Assembly: GCA_012800135.1 (NCBI GenBank)
Contig: JAAZJV010000156.1
Coordinates: 1-7,083, forward strand
Length of the DNA stretch: 7,083 nucleotides
Source: Clostridiaceae bacterium
GTDB taxonomy: Bacteria > Bacillota > Clostridia > Saccharofermentanales > DTU023
Reading direction: 5' to 3'
Shown: positions 1 through 6,231 of the stretch, in pieces
How the letters are laid out: each line of letters opens with the position of its first letter
Numbering within the stretch: the stretch's first letter is position 1
Program-made: the position numbers and the translations under genes
Notes under the pieces: generated by a model
The model's input: the letters and a program-made list of their open reading frames with translations, nothing else
Databases searched by the model: none
What the model was told of the DNA's origin: nothing

Positions 1-83
1 TAACCACAAAGAATGGAAAGAACGGCAAAAGCGATAACAATGACGATGCGTCCTTTAACGATGAGGTTGGCCAGTTTTTTCAT
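1..83 (-). CDS. N-terminal fragment of a probable MMPL/RND-family membrane exporter (runs off left edge)
   Basis: Reading leftward from the ATG at 83, the frame stays open to the window edge and gives 27 full residues beginning MKKLANLIVKGRIVIVI. A short cytoplasmic stretch (roughly residues 1-12, with K2, K3, K10 and R12) is followed by a hydrophobic helix from about residue 13 onward. This 'MKKL..xIVKxR' start followed at once by TM1 is characteristic of MMPL-family transporters, proton-driven exporters with about 12 membrane helices that move lipids or drugs. A divergent TetR-family gene next door fits, because such exporters are often controlled that way. A TTG one codon upstream (86-84) could be the start instead: the purine-rich GGAAAGAG (103-96) is 9 nt from the TTG and 12 nt from the ATG. 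A stop codon lies about 15 codons upstream. Only the N-terminus is visible, so the family call is an inference from a short stretch. Confidence 0.55.
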   Translation of the reverse strand, partial: MKKLANLIVKGRIVIVIAFAVLSILCG

Positions 84-171
84 CAATTTATTGAGCTCTT
101 TCCACGGGTATACGATCCCGATATTTTAAATATACTTCTTCCGAGCTGGTTCAAAAAGCACGTTTAGATAG

Positions 172-213
172 TGATATCAGACATTCTACGTCATTATAGA
201 GAAGTGTGATCAC
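172..213. repeat. Pair of 8-bp palindromes flanking the exporter promoter -10
   Basis: TGATATCA (172-179) and GTGATCAC (206-213) are perfect palindromes with related half-sites, and their centres are 34 bp apart. One lies just downstream of the predicted leftward start point. The other lies between the -35 and -10. They are alternative candidates for a regulator binding site, but each is short enough to be chance. Confidence 0.3.
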
Positions 214-222
214 GATATGCAA
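193..222 (-). promoter_or_regulatory. Candidate sigma-A promoter for the leftward exporter gene
   Basis: On the minus strand there is a perfect -10 hexamer TATAAT (198-193). A partial -35, TTGCAT (222-217), lies 18 bp upstream. Transcription would begin near 186 and leave a leader of about 100 nt before the start codon. The palindrome GTGATCAC (206-213) sits inside the spacer, where a bound repressor would block polymerase. Another, TGATATCA (172-179), lies just past the predicted start point. Confidence 0.5.
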
Positions 223-239
223 ATAACGAATAATCATCA

Positions 240-275
240 TTTGTCGTATAATTAACAAAAAGCGACAAAGTGTCG
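240..275. promoter_or_regulatory. Nested inverted repeats, candidate TetR operator
   Basis: Two overlapping inverted repeats share one arm. CGACA (263-267), a 3-bp spacer and TGTCG (271-275) form a compact 13-bp palindrome. TTTGTCG (240-246) pairs with CGACAAA (263-269) across 16 bp. The compact palindrome overlaps the proposed tetR -35 element. The wider repeat encloses the TATAAT at 247-252. Position and symmetry suit autoregulation by the adjacent TetR-type repressor; binding itself is inferred. Confidence 0.4.
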
Positions 276-290
276 TGTTTATGTTAAGAT
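262..290 (+). promoter_or_regulatory. Candidate promoter for tetR (extended -10)
   Basis: GCGACA (262-267) is separated by 17 bp from TAAGAT (285-290), which is preceded by TGT (282-284) and so forms an extended -10. Transcription would start near 297, giving a leader of roughly 115-135 nt. A second possible rightward -10 is the perfect TATAAT at 247-252, but no good -35 lies at the right distance from it. Which of the two is used cannot be decided here. Confidence 0.35.
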
Positions 291-410
291 TGTCACACAA
301 ACTCACAAAAGTTCAGAATATTTTTCTCAGTGATAGATCGCTTTTAGGTAAGTTAAAGACGCGTATGTCGCCCAAAGCATCCATAAGACTGTTAAAATAT
401 ATTTACTATT

Positions 411-1118
411 ATGAAAGAAAACAGGCCACTTATGACAAACAACAAAGATGACCTTCAGTACAATGCAAAAAACGGCGATGATTCGCTATCAAATGACAAT
501 CTCTCAACACAGAAAAGCAAAGGCGACCGAAGAAGCCGACGTACAGCAATGTCACTTCAAAGAAGCCTCGTCGACCTTCTTTTAGAAAAATCGTTAGCGG
601 ATATCACAATCCAAGAATTGACGGATCGTGCCAACGTCAGTCGAACGACGTTCTATCTTCACTATCAAAACATCGGCGATCTGTTTCAGTCTATTGAGGA
701 TGAAGTTGTCGTGCAATATGAAGACATCATCAACCGAATTGTCTCCGACGAGTTCGATATTTTATACGTCGGAACCGATAAAAAGGGACAGAAATGGCTT
801 CCCACACTCATTGAAGCATTCCAATTTTTCTATGACAATCCGAAATTCTGCTCCGTCCTTTTACGAAATCCTGAAAGCCATTTTTTTCAGCGAACGGTCG
901 AGCGCGGACATGACGCTGTTTTGGAGCGTATGGAGGAACTGCGCCCGGATCTGACGCGTGTTGAACTCGAATATTTCTATATTTTTGTCGTCAACGGAAT
1001 CCGCGGCATCGTGCAGGAGTGGATGCTCCATGGCTACAAGGAAACACCGAACGAGATAACGAGCATCGTATCCCAGTTCGTCCTCAATCACTTGGATATA
1101 CTCTCTGATGATCATTAA
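411..1118 (+). CDS. TetR/AcrR-family transcriptional repressor
   Basis: This is probably a ligand-responsive repressor of the divergent membrane exporter and of its own gene. Numbering from the ATG at 411 (235 aa), residues 1-38 are a polar, probably disordered tail. Residues about 41-88 form the TetR helix-turn-helix: 'RRTAMSLQRSLVDLLLEK', then 'ITIQELTDRANVSRTTFYLHY' (about 65-85), the family's recognition signature. The rest is the helical ligand and dimer domain. Its end, with 'NGIRGIVQEWMLHG' near 195-208, resembles the TetR_C_8 type common in Firmicutes. The start is uncertain: the ATG at 411 has no Shine-Dalgarno sequence. An in-frame ATG at 432 (228 aa) has ACAGG (421-425) 6 nt upstream and may be the real start. 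The inducing ligand cannot be predicted. The family call is secure; the target is inferred from gene arrangement. Confidence 0.9.
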   Translation: MKENRPLMTNNKDDLQYNAKNGDDSLSNDNLSTQKSKGDRRSRRTAMSLQRSLVDLLLEKSLADITIQELTDRANVSRTTFYLHYQNIGDLFQSIEDEVVVQYEDIINRIVSDEFDILYVGTDKKGQKWLPTLIEAFQFFYDNPKFCSVLLRNPESHFFQRTVERGHDAVLERMEELRPDLTRVELEYFYIFVVNGIRGIVQEWMLHGYKETPNEITSIVSQFVLNHLDILSDDH

Positions 1119-1131
1119 GACCGCGTCTTAA
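1115..1131. terminator. Stem-loop overlapping the tetR stop codon, possible weak terminator
   Basis: TTAAGAC-CGC-GTCTTAA is a perfect 7-bp inverted repeat with a 3-nt loop. It includes the tetR TAA stop (1116-1118). What follows is AT-rich but has no run of T, so it is not a standard intrinsic terminator on either strand. It could attenuate read-through into ywlG, protect the transcript end or bind a protein. Confidence 0.35.
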
Positions 1132-1151
1132 AGCTTTATAAAATTATTGAT

Positions 1152-1157
1152 GAAAGG
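1152..1157 (+). promoter_or_regulatory. Ribosome binding site of ywlG
   Basis: GAAAGG lies 5 nt before the ATG at 1163. The alternative in-frame ATG at 1172 would be 14 nt away, so this site favours the 1163 start. Confidence 0.6.
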
Positions 1158-1162
1158 ATGTC

Positions 1163-1747
1163 ATGAACGCTATGGACAATACGATCAAATTGAATGAAAA
1201 ATACGATGAAGACGCGATTCGGCAGGCGCTAGAGAGCGCTTGTGAAGAATTGATTACTGAAGCCGTCTTCTCGCGGGAAGGCGATTTTTTTGTCCTCGGA
1301 TGCAGCACGAGCGAAATTCTTGGCATCCGAATCGGCCAAGGCTCAAGTATGGCGACTGGCGAATTAGTCATCGACACACTCCTTCCTATCGTGCAGGAAC
1401 ACGGATTTCATCTCGCTGTTCAGTGCTGTGAACATCTAAACCGTGCGCTCGTTGTAGAACGCGATGTCATGCGTCGCGAACGCTTAGAAGAGGTCAACGC
1501 CGTCCCTGCGCTCCACGCCGGCGGAGCCTGCGCCTTGGCCGCCTACAACCGCTTCCGAGATCCCGTCCTCGTCGAACACTTAGAGGCCACCATGGGACTT
1601 GACATCGGTGACACATCCATCGGTATGCATATCCGCTTTGTCCAGCGCCCGCTGCGCCTTAAAGTAAAAACGATCGGTCAAGCCCATCTTACTGCGCTCA
1701 TGTACCGCCCGAAACTGATCGGCGGCGAGCGCGCGAAACATTTTTAG
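1163..1747 (+). CDS. ywlG: YwlG / UPF0340 (DUF436, TIGR01440) family protein, function unknown
   Basis: This is a conserved cytoplasmic protein of Firmicutes with no established biochemical role that I can name. At 194 aa its length is usual for the family, and all the signature blocks are present. They are 'VLGCSTSEILG' (about 44-54), 'QCCEHLNRALVVER' (87-100) with its paired cysteines and histidine, 'GLDIGDTSIGMH' (145-156) and 'RPKLIGGERA' near the C-terminus (182-191). The conserved Cys-Cys-Glu-His cluster could be a metal or catalytic site, but that is inference. There is no signal peptide or membrane segment. It follows tetR by 44 bp and precedes the RNase J start by 69 bp, all on one strand, so it may be cotranscribed with rnj. 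The hairpin at the tetR stop may separate it from tetR. The family assignment is confident. Confidence 0.92.
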   Translation: MNAMDNTIKLNEKYDEDAIRQALESACEELITEAVFSREGDFFVLGCSTSEILGIRIGQGSSMATGELVIDTLLPIVQEHGFHLAVQCCEHLNRALVVERDVMRRERLEEVNAVPALHAGGACALAAYNRFRDPVLVEHLEATMGLDIGDTSIGMHIRFVQRPLRLKVKTIGQAHLTALMYRPKLIGGERAKHF

Positions 1748-1772
1748 ACCCTATTTTTATTGAAAACCATAA

Positions 1773-1788
1773 GCGTCATTTTTGGCGC
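1773..1788 (+). other. Small hairpin in the ywlG-rnj gap, upstream of the rnj ribosome binding site
   Basis: GCGTCA and TGGCGC pair around a TTTT loop, giving 6 bp including one G-U wobble. The hairpin lies about 18 nt before the rnj Shine-Dalgarno sequence. No T-run follows, so it is not a terminator for ywlG. It might influence rnj translation or 5'-end stability; it could also be chance. Confidence 0.25.
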
Positions 1789-1806
1789 GATCAAAAACAC
1801 ACATTC

Positions 1807-1811
1807 AGGAG
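1807..1811 (+). promoter_or_regulatory. Ribosome binding site that decides the RNase J start
   Basis: A strong AGGAG sits 5 nt before the ATG at 1817. The reading frame is open further upstream to a TTG at 1760, but that codon has no comparable ribosome binding site. The 19 extra residues it would add do not resemble RNase J. Confidence 0.85.
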
Positions 1812-1816
1812 TTTAT

Positions 1817-3613
1817 ATGAGTCAATATCAAAAATCAGACAAATCACAACGCGATACAATGGAAGACGACCTAGCCCCGCGTGCCGTTCTTCGACCCAAA
1901 CAGTCGCATGACAGCACCCCTAAAAAGAAAAATGACAAGAAGGCTCATGCTCCGACACTGCGCATGATTCCGCTCGGCGGTTTGCGCGAAGTCGGGAAAA
2001 ACATGACCGTCTTCGAATACGGCAATGATCTCATCATCATCGACTGCGGCATCGCCTTCCCCGACGACAACATGCCCGGCGTGGACACGATCATACCTGA
2101 CTTCACGTACCTTCGTGAAAATAAAGAGAAAATCCACGGTTTAGTCATCACCCACGGCCACGAGGACCATATCGGAGCGATTCCCTGGTTTCTCCAAGAG
2201 TTTGACGTCCCCGTTTATGCAACACCGCTGACAATGAAATTGATCGAGCTGAAACTCGATGATTTCCGTCCCAAGATGAAGAGCAATAAATTGCAAGTCG
2301 TGCGCGCCGGAGAATCGCTGACGATAGGTCCATTCACTTTTGATTTTATCCACGTCAATCATTCGATCGCGGACGCCGTTTCCATCGCAATTCACACACC
2401 GGTCGGCATCATTTTCTACACAGGCGACTTCAAAATCGATTACACACCGACATCCGGCGTGCCTCCCGCAGATCTTGGTAAAATCGCCGCGCTTGGCAAC
2501 GAGGGCGTGCTGGCGTTAATTTCCGAAAGCACCAACGTCGAGGAGCCGGGAACGAGTCTTTCAGAACTTGAAGTCGGCAAAACGTTTGAAGACATTTTCC
2601 ACCGGGTTACGGGACGTGTCATCGTGGCGACTTTTTCGTCCAATGTCTTTCGTCTGCAGCAAGTTATCTCCACAGCAGAACGCTTCGGTCGCAAAGTTCT
2701 TATACTGGGAAGAAGCATTCAAAATGTTTTTGAAGCCGCCAACAAACTTGATTATTTGACGTATCAACCCAATACGATCATTCAAGTGAATGAACTCGAA
2801 CAGTACCCTCCTGAGAAAATCGTCATTCTCGCAACGGGAAGCCAGGGAGAACCGATGTCGGCGCTGACGCGCCTTGCATTCTCCGAACATAAGTTGACCG
2901 AGATCATTCCGGGCGACACAGTCATTCTGTCGTCCAGCATGATCCCCGGCAACGAGGCCGCTATTTACAATGTCATCAACGAGCTCTTCATGCGCGGCGC
3001 CAATGTCATCTATAAAACACTTTCTGCTGTTCACGCGTCCGGTCACGCATGCCAAGATGAGCTGAAGCTGATACTCACCCTGACGAGACCGACCTACTTC
3101 ATACCGGCGCATGGCGAATACCGTATGCTGTACCAGCACGCTGAGCTGGCAAGCCTCATGGGCATCCCTGACGATCATATCGCGATTTTACAAAATGGCG
3201 ACATTCTGGAGTTTTCAGAAGACGGCATGGAATTTGCCGGCTATACGGAAGCCGCCGGTGTCCTGATTGACGGATCAGGCATGGGCGATGTCGATGAACT
3301 CGTCTTAAGCGATCGCCTCCGGCTCGCCAATGACGGAGTGATTTCTGTCATGCTCGTCATCGACCGTTTGTCTAACCGACTGTACGGTGCACCAATCATT
3401 AAGGCGAGCGGTGTCATCTATCAAAGTGACATGAAAAAGATGATTACAACGTGTCAGGACACAGTCGAAGACATGGCAGAACAGCTGTTCAAAAAGAAGA
3501 AGCCGCTTGACAAGACTATGACGCCGGACAGCGTCAGCAAGGAAGTCCAAAAAGTGCTCTTTGACCGCACACGCCGACGACCGCTCGTGATGACGTCCGT
3601 CACGGTCATTTGA
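1817..3613 (+). CDS. rnj: Ribonuclease J (metallo-beta-lactamase/beta-CASP 5'-3' exoribonuclease and endonuclease)
   Basis: RNase J degrades and matures RNA from 5'-monophosphate ends in the cytoplasm, usually as a dimer or tetramer, using two zinc ions. The protein is 598 aa from the ATG at 1817. Residues 1 to about 45 are a hydrophilic tail with a lysine cluster (PKKKNDKK). The catalytic core starts near 'RMIPLGGLREVGKNMTV'. Zinc-site residues are visible: HGHEDH (113-118), H182 in 'VNHS' and D204 in 'TGDFK'. Beta-CASP signatures follow: 'HASGHA' (H406-A411) and 'PAHGEYRML' (H432). The C-terminal domain ends in the family-like 'RRRPLVMTSVTVI'. B. subtilis RNase J1 is about 555 aa with HGHEDH near residue 74, so the extra length is mostly the N-terminal tail. 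No second RNase J lies in the window. All catalytic motifs are intact, so it should be active. Confidence 0.97.
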   Translation: MSQYQKSDKSQRDTMEDDLAPRAVLRPKQSHDSTPKKKNDKKAHAPTLRMIPLGGLREVGKNMTVFEYGNDLIIIDCGIAFPDDNMPGVDTIIPDFTYLRENKEKIHGLVITHGHEDHIGAIPWFLQEFDVPVYATPLTMKLIELKLDDFRPKMKSNKLQVVRAGESLTIGPFTFDFIHVNHSIADAVSIAIHTPVGIIFYTGDFKIDYTPTSGVPPADLGKIAALGNEGVLALISESTNVEEPGTSLSELEVGKTFEDIFHRVTGRVIVATFSSNVFRLQQVISTAERFGRKVLILGRSIQNVFEAANKLDYLTYQPNTIIQVNELEQYPPEKIVILATGSQGEPMSALTRLAFSEHKLTEIIPGDTVILSSSMIPGNEAAIYNVINELFMRGANVIYKTLSAVHASGHACQDELKLILTLTRPTYFIPAHGEYRMLYQHAELASLMGIPDDHIAILQNGDILEFSEDGMEFAGYTEAAGVLIDGSGMGDVDELVLSDRLRLANDGVISVMLVIDRLSNRLYGAPIIKASGVIYQSDMKKMITTCQDTVEDMAEQLFKKKKPLDKTMTPDSVSKEVQKVLFDRTRRRPLVMTSVTVI

Positions 3614-3637
3614 TACCGTTCAAAATAATGGCGACGC

Positions 3638-3652
3638 CGTGTACGGCACACG
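3638..3652 (+). other. Short hairpin downstream of rnj
   Basis: CGTGT (3638-3642) pairs with ACACG (3648-3652) around a 5-nt loop. An overlapping alternative pairs GCCG (3636-3639) with CGGC (3644-3647). No T-run follows, so a rho-independent terminator for rnj is not evident. The hairpin may instead stabilise the 3' end. Confidence 0.3.
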
Positions 3653-3686
3653 ATCTCAATGAAATAATGAAATATTAAAACTCAAT

Positions 3687-3704
3687 AAAAAAACGTGGAA
3701 CGTT
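3687..3704 (-). terminator. Candidate intrinsic terminator of rel
   Basis: On the minus strand, AACGT-TCC-ACGTT forms a 5-bp stem with a 3-nt loop. It runs directly into a row of seven T (3693-3687). It lies about 55 nt past the rel stop codon, in the convergent gap. The stem is short and AT-containing, so termination may be inefficient. Confidence 0.5.
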
Positions 3705-3758
3705 AGGACAGCATGTACTGTGCACGACATTGCTTTTGGATAAGCCTCGGAATAACTC

Positions 3759-6176
3759 TTAAAACGGATTATGACCTCGCGTGACACGCACGACGCCGTC
3801 GATCGCCTTGACCCTGCCGACCAATCGGTCATACTGCGACTGGTCAGAGATTTCTACGATAAGACGCAAACTCGCGCTGATGTCTCGGGCAGATTGAATG
3901 CGCGCCGACTGTACAGAAACACCTTCCTCAGCGATCGCTGCAGAAATCTCGGCAAGCAGATTGGGGCGATCACGCGCGATAATTTGCATATCCACCGGAT
4001 AGGTGCGACGCTTTGTGGCCGTTTCCGTCGTCCAGACAACGTCAATCAAGCGTGCCGCGCGCTCCGCATCTTCCGGAGTACTGTCAAACTCAGCGAGAAT
4101 ACGACGGATATTCGGACAATCGATTCGATGAACAGCAACTCCCGCACCACGTGTGATGTAACCGATGATTTGGTCGCCGGGCACAGGATTGCAACAACGC
4201 GATATTTTCACCAAGGCATTGTCAATCCCTTTGACGACAACGGGAATATCCCCCGTCTTTTTCTTCTTTTTCTTCTTTTTTAATTCTTCGCCGGCATTAT
4301 CGGCCATCAGCGCTTCAGTAACGAGCATTTGACCAGTATTTTTGATAATTTGGCCTGATTTTGTGATGCGGTAACCGAGTTTAAAGACGTCTTCTTGCGG
4401 CAACGTCTTAAGCCAAGCGTCACGCAAGCGCGGAACAATACGCCCCGGCGCAAATCCGCCGTATCCGACTCCGGCGAGAAGGTCATCCACCTTGTGCATG
4501 GAATAGCGCTTCAACAATGGTTCGAAGAACTCCGGTTTCATGAGATCTGTCGGCTGAAAACCGCTACTTTTTATCTCGCGTTCAAGGAGTTCACGTCCGC
4601 GGATAATGTTTTCATCACGGCGTTCTCGTCTGAACCACGTCGATATCTTATTGCGGGCAGTGCTGCTTTTGACAAAACCGAGCCAGTCGCGTGAAGGACC
4701 GCGCACTTTATCGGACGTCAAAATCTCCACAATGTCACCGTTGTTGAGTTCGTATGTCAGAGGCACCATATGCCCGTTCACCTTGGCGCCGTACATAGAG
4801 TTGCCGATATCGCTGTGAATATGGTAGGCAAAATCAACAGGAACAGCTCCTACAGGAAGTGCGATCACTTCGCCCATCGGTGTGAACACGAAAACTTCAT
4901 CCGGAATCAGGCCTTCCTTAAGAGAGTCAACGTACTGCTTCGCATCGCTCATATCGCTCTGCCACTCAAGCAGCTGACGCAACCAAGATAGGCGAACATC
5001 GAGATCATGCTGTTTTTTGTCAGAGATACCCTCTTTGTAACGCCAGTGCGCGGCAATACCGTACTCTGCCGTACGGTGCATTTCTTCTGTGCGAATCTGC
5101 ACCTCAAAAGGAATGCCGTTATTGCCGATGACAGTTGTGTGCAAGGACTGATAACCGTTGCTTTTGGGAACAGCGATGTAGTCTTTGAATCGACCGGGAA
5201 TAGGTTTGAAAAGTTCGTGTACCAGCCCTAGCACAGCGTAACAATCGCTCACTGTTGACACAATGACACGCGACGCAAATAGATCGTATATTTCGTATAT
5301 TTCCTTTTGTTGGGAGCGCATTTTTCGGTAGATACTGTAAAAATGTTTCGGACGCCCCTCAATGTCCGCCTCAATCCCCATCGCCGCGACTTTCTCTCTC
5401 AACAACTCGATGATTTCATTGAGATGTTTTTCACGATCCGCTCGGCGTTGTGACAGCATACCGACAAGTTCATAATATGCGTCCGGATCAAGGTAGCGCA
5501 GACTGAGATCTTCGATTTCCCATTTAAGACGATGTATACCTAGCCTAGCGGCTAAGGGTGCATAAATATCCAGAGTCTCGCGTGCCGTTTCGATCTGTTT
5601 GTCCGGATCCATATAGTTGATCGTTCGCATGTTGTGGAGACGGTCAGCGAGTTTGATAATGACCACGCGAATATCTTTTGCCATCGCAAGGAACATCTTG
5701 CGGTAATTTTGTGCTTGTTTCTCTTCTTGTGAAGAATAGGAAATTCGAGACAGTTTTGTGACTCCGTCCACCAGATCAGCGACGTCCTGACCGCACGTTT
5801 CGACAAGATATTCGAGTGTCACATCCGTATCTTCGACCGTGTCGTGCAACAGCGCGGCCGCAATGGTATCTTCGTCAACAATACCTATGTCGATCAGAAT
5901 TTTCGTGGCAGCCAACGGGTGGACAATATAGGGTTCCCCTGTGGCGCGGAATTGATTGTAGTGAGCCTCTCGAGCAATTTTATATGCTTTTTCGATAAGC
6001 GGCGCTTCGTCTTTGTGTGCCAGTTTTTTCCATTCCTCGATCAGCTGTCGTGCTTCCTCGTCAGCCTGCTCTAGGCGCTCACTCTGTTCCTTTGTATAAA
6101 GAACAGGCTCGACGTCATTTACAGATTTCTCTTTGTCTATATGACGTACCGATTTTTTAGTCTGCCGTTGAGCCAT
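3759..6176 (-). CDS. relA: Bifunctional (p)ppGpp synthetase/hydrolase, Rel/RSH family
   Basis: This is the stringent-response enzyme. It makes (p)ppGpp from ATP and GDP/GTP at stalled ribosomes and also hydrolyses it. The protein is 805 aa, longer than the roughly 730-740 aa usual in Firmicutes. Domains in order: an HD hydrolase with H86, H111-D112 in HDTVEDT, and D178 in 'LADRLHN'; a synthetase (about 270-380) with D298, 'RFKD' (329-332), 'GYQSLH' (341-346) and 'FEVQIRT' with E358; TGS (about 428-487); a helical region; a zinc-finger-like CC domain (C661, C662, H683, C687); and ACT (about 726-800). The RFKD form of the RxKD motif marks bifunctional rather than synthetase-only enzymes. The start at 6176 follows an in-frame TAG, but GAAAGGA is about 15 nt away, which is far. 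An eight-lysine run (633-640) joins the helical and zinc-finger parts and contains a slippery heptamer. recJ lies upstream on the same strand. Confidence 0.97.
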   Translation of the reverse strand: MAQRQTKKSVRHIDKEKSVNDVEPVLYTKEQSERLEQADEEARQLIEEWKKLAHKDEAPLIEKAYKIAREAHYNQFRATGEPYIVHPLAATKILIDIGIVDEDTIAAALLHDTVEDTDVTLEYLVETCGQDVADLVDGVTKLSRISYSSQEEKQAQNYRKMFLAMAKDIRVVIIKLADRLHNMRTINYMDPDKQIETARETLDIYAPLAARLGIHRLKWEIEDLSLRYLDPDAYYELVGMLSQRRADREKHLNEIIELLREKVAAMGIEADIEGRPKHFYSIYRKMRSQQKEIYEIYDLFASRVIVSTVSDCYAVLGLVHELFKPIPGRFKDYIAVPKSNGYQSLHTTVIGNNGIPFEVQIRTEEMHRTAEYGIAAHWRYKEGISDKKQHDLDVRLSWLRQLLEWQSDMSDAKQYVDSLKEGLIPDEVFVFTPMGEVIALPVGAVPVDFAYHIHSDIGNSMYGAKVNGHMVPLTYELNNGDIVEILTSDKVRGPSRDWLGFVKSSTARNKISTWFRRERRDENIIRGRELLEREIKSSGFQPTDLMKPEFFEPLLKRYSMHKVDDLLAGVGYGGFAPGRIVPRLRDAWLKTLPQEDVFKLGYRITKSGQIIKNTGQMLVTEALMADNAGEELKKKKKKKKTGDIPVVVKGIDNALVKISRCCNPVPGDQIIGYITRGAGVAVHRIDCPNIRRILAEFDSTPEDAERAARLIDVVWTTETATKRRTYPVDMQIIARDRPNLLAEISAAIAEEGVSVQSARIQSARDISASLRLIVEISDQSQYDRLVGRVKAIDGVVRVTRGHNPF
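4240..4281 (-). promoter_or_regulatory. Candidate -1 frameshift element inside rel
   Basis: On the coding strand, codons 632-634 read TTA AAA AAG, which contains the heptamer A AAA AAG (4281-4275) in the phase needed for -1 slippage. Downstream, a stem forms between ACGGG (4256-4252) and CCCGT (4244-4240), with two further possible G-U pairs. A -1 shift would add 17 residues and stop at TGA (4224-4222). The product would be 651 aa, without the zinc-finger and ACT domains. Against this, the stem begins about 18 nt after the heptamer, further than usual, and no strong Shine-Dalgarno-like sequence precedes it. The pattern is seen directly; the function is inferred. Confidence 0.3.
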
Positions 6177-6190
6177 GTACTAAACTGCAA

Positions 6191-6231
6191 TTCCTTTCTT
6201 GAGTCCTCTTATGAACTTCTATTATATATCA
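6191..6231 (-). promoter_or_regulatory. Candidate promoter and leader of rel
   Basis: In the 113-bp gap after recJ, the minus strand carries TATAAT (6226-6221) overlapping an extended -10 version, TGA-TATATA (6231-6223). No convincing -35 is present. GAAAGGAA (6198-6191) is the only Shine-Dalgarno candidate for rel. It suggests rel can be transcribed from its own promoter as well as by read-through from recJ. Confidence 0.4.

Larger units (their letters stand above)
84..410. promoter_or_regulatory. Divergent intergenic regulatory region between the exporter and tetR
   Basis: This AT-rich stretch of about 330 bp contains no convincing gene. It holds a good leftward promoter for the exporter, one or two rightward promoters for tetR, and several short palindromes. 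The pentamer TGTCG or its complement occurs at 242-246, 263-267, 271-275 and 366-370, which is more than expected by chance for this length. Such an arrangement is typical of a TetR repressor acting on itself and on its divergent target. The exact operator cannot be fixed from one sequence. Confidence 0.6.

Noticed and set aside
217..255. A 12-codon mini-ORF (ATG at 217) as a possible leader peptide for tetR
   Set aside because: It has no ribosome binding site and lies upstream of or within the candidate promoters rather than in the predicted leader RNA.
281..451. A 56-codon rightward reading frame starting at ATG 281 in the intergenic region and overlapping the tetR start in another frame
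   Set aside because: It has no Shine-Dalgarno sequence, overlaps the candidate tetR -10, encodes a lysine/tyrosine-rich sequence with no recognisable motif, and ends inside tetR. It is most likely chance in AT-rich DNA.
1760..1816. A 19-residue upstream extension of RNase J starting at TTG 1760
   Set aside because: The ATG at 1817 has AGGAG at ideal spacing, whereas the TTG has none, and the extension does not resemble RNase J.
2561..3178. A 205-codon open frame on the minus strand within rnj
   Set aside because: It lies wholly within the conserved beta-CASP region of RNase J, and its translation is arginine/histidine-rich without any family signature, so it is a shadow frame.
4257..4281. 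The T-rich plus-strand tract as a transcription terminator or simple repeat
   Set aside because: It is the complement of in-frame lysine codons inside rel, with the T-run interrupted by C. No plus-strand transcript is expected there, so coding explains it.
3771..4283. A 170-codon open frame on the plus strand, antisense to the 3' end of rel
   Set aside because: The opposite strand encodes the well-conserved Rel zinc-finger and ACT domains. The antisense translation has no recognisable domain and no ribosome binding site was evident.
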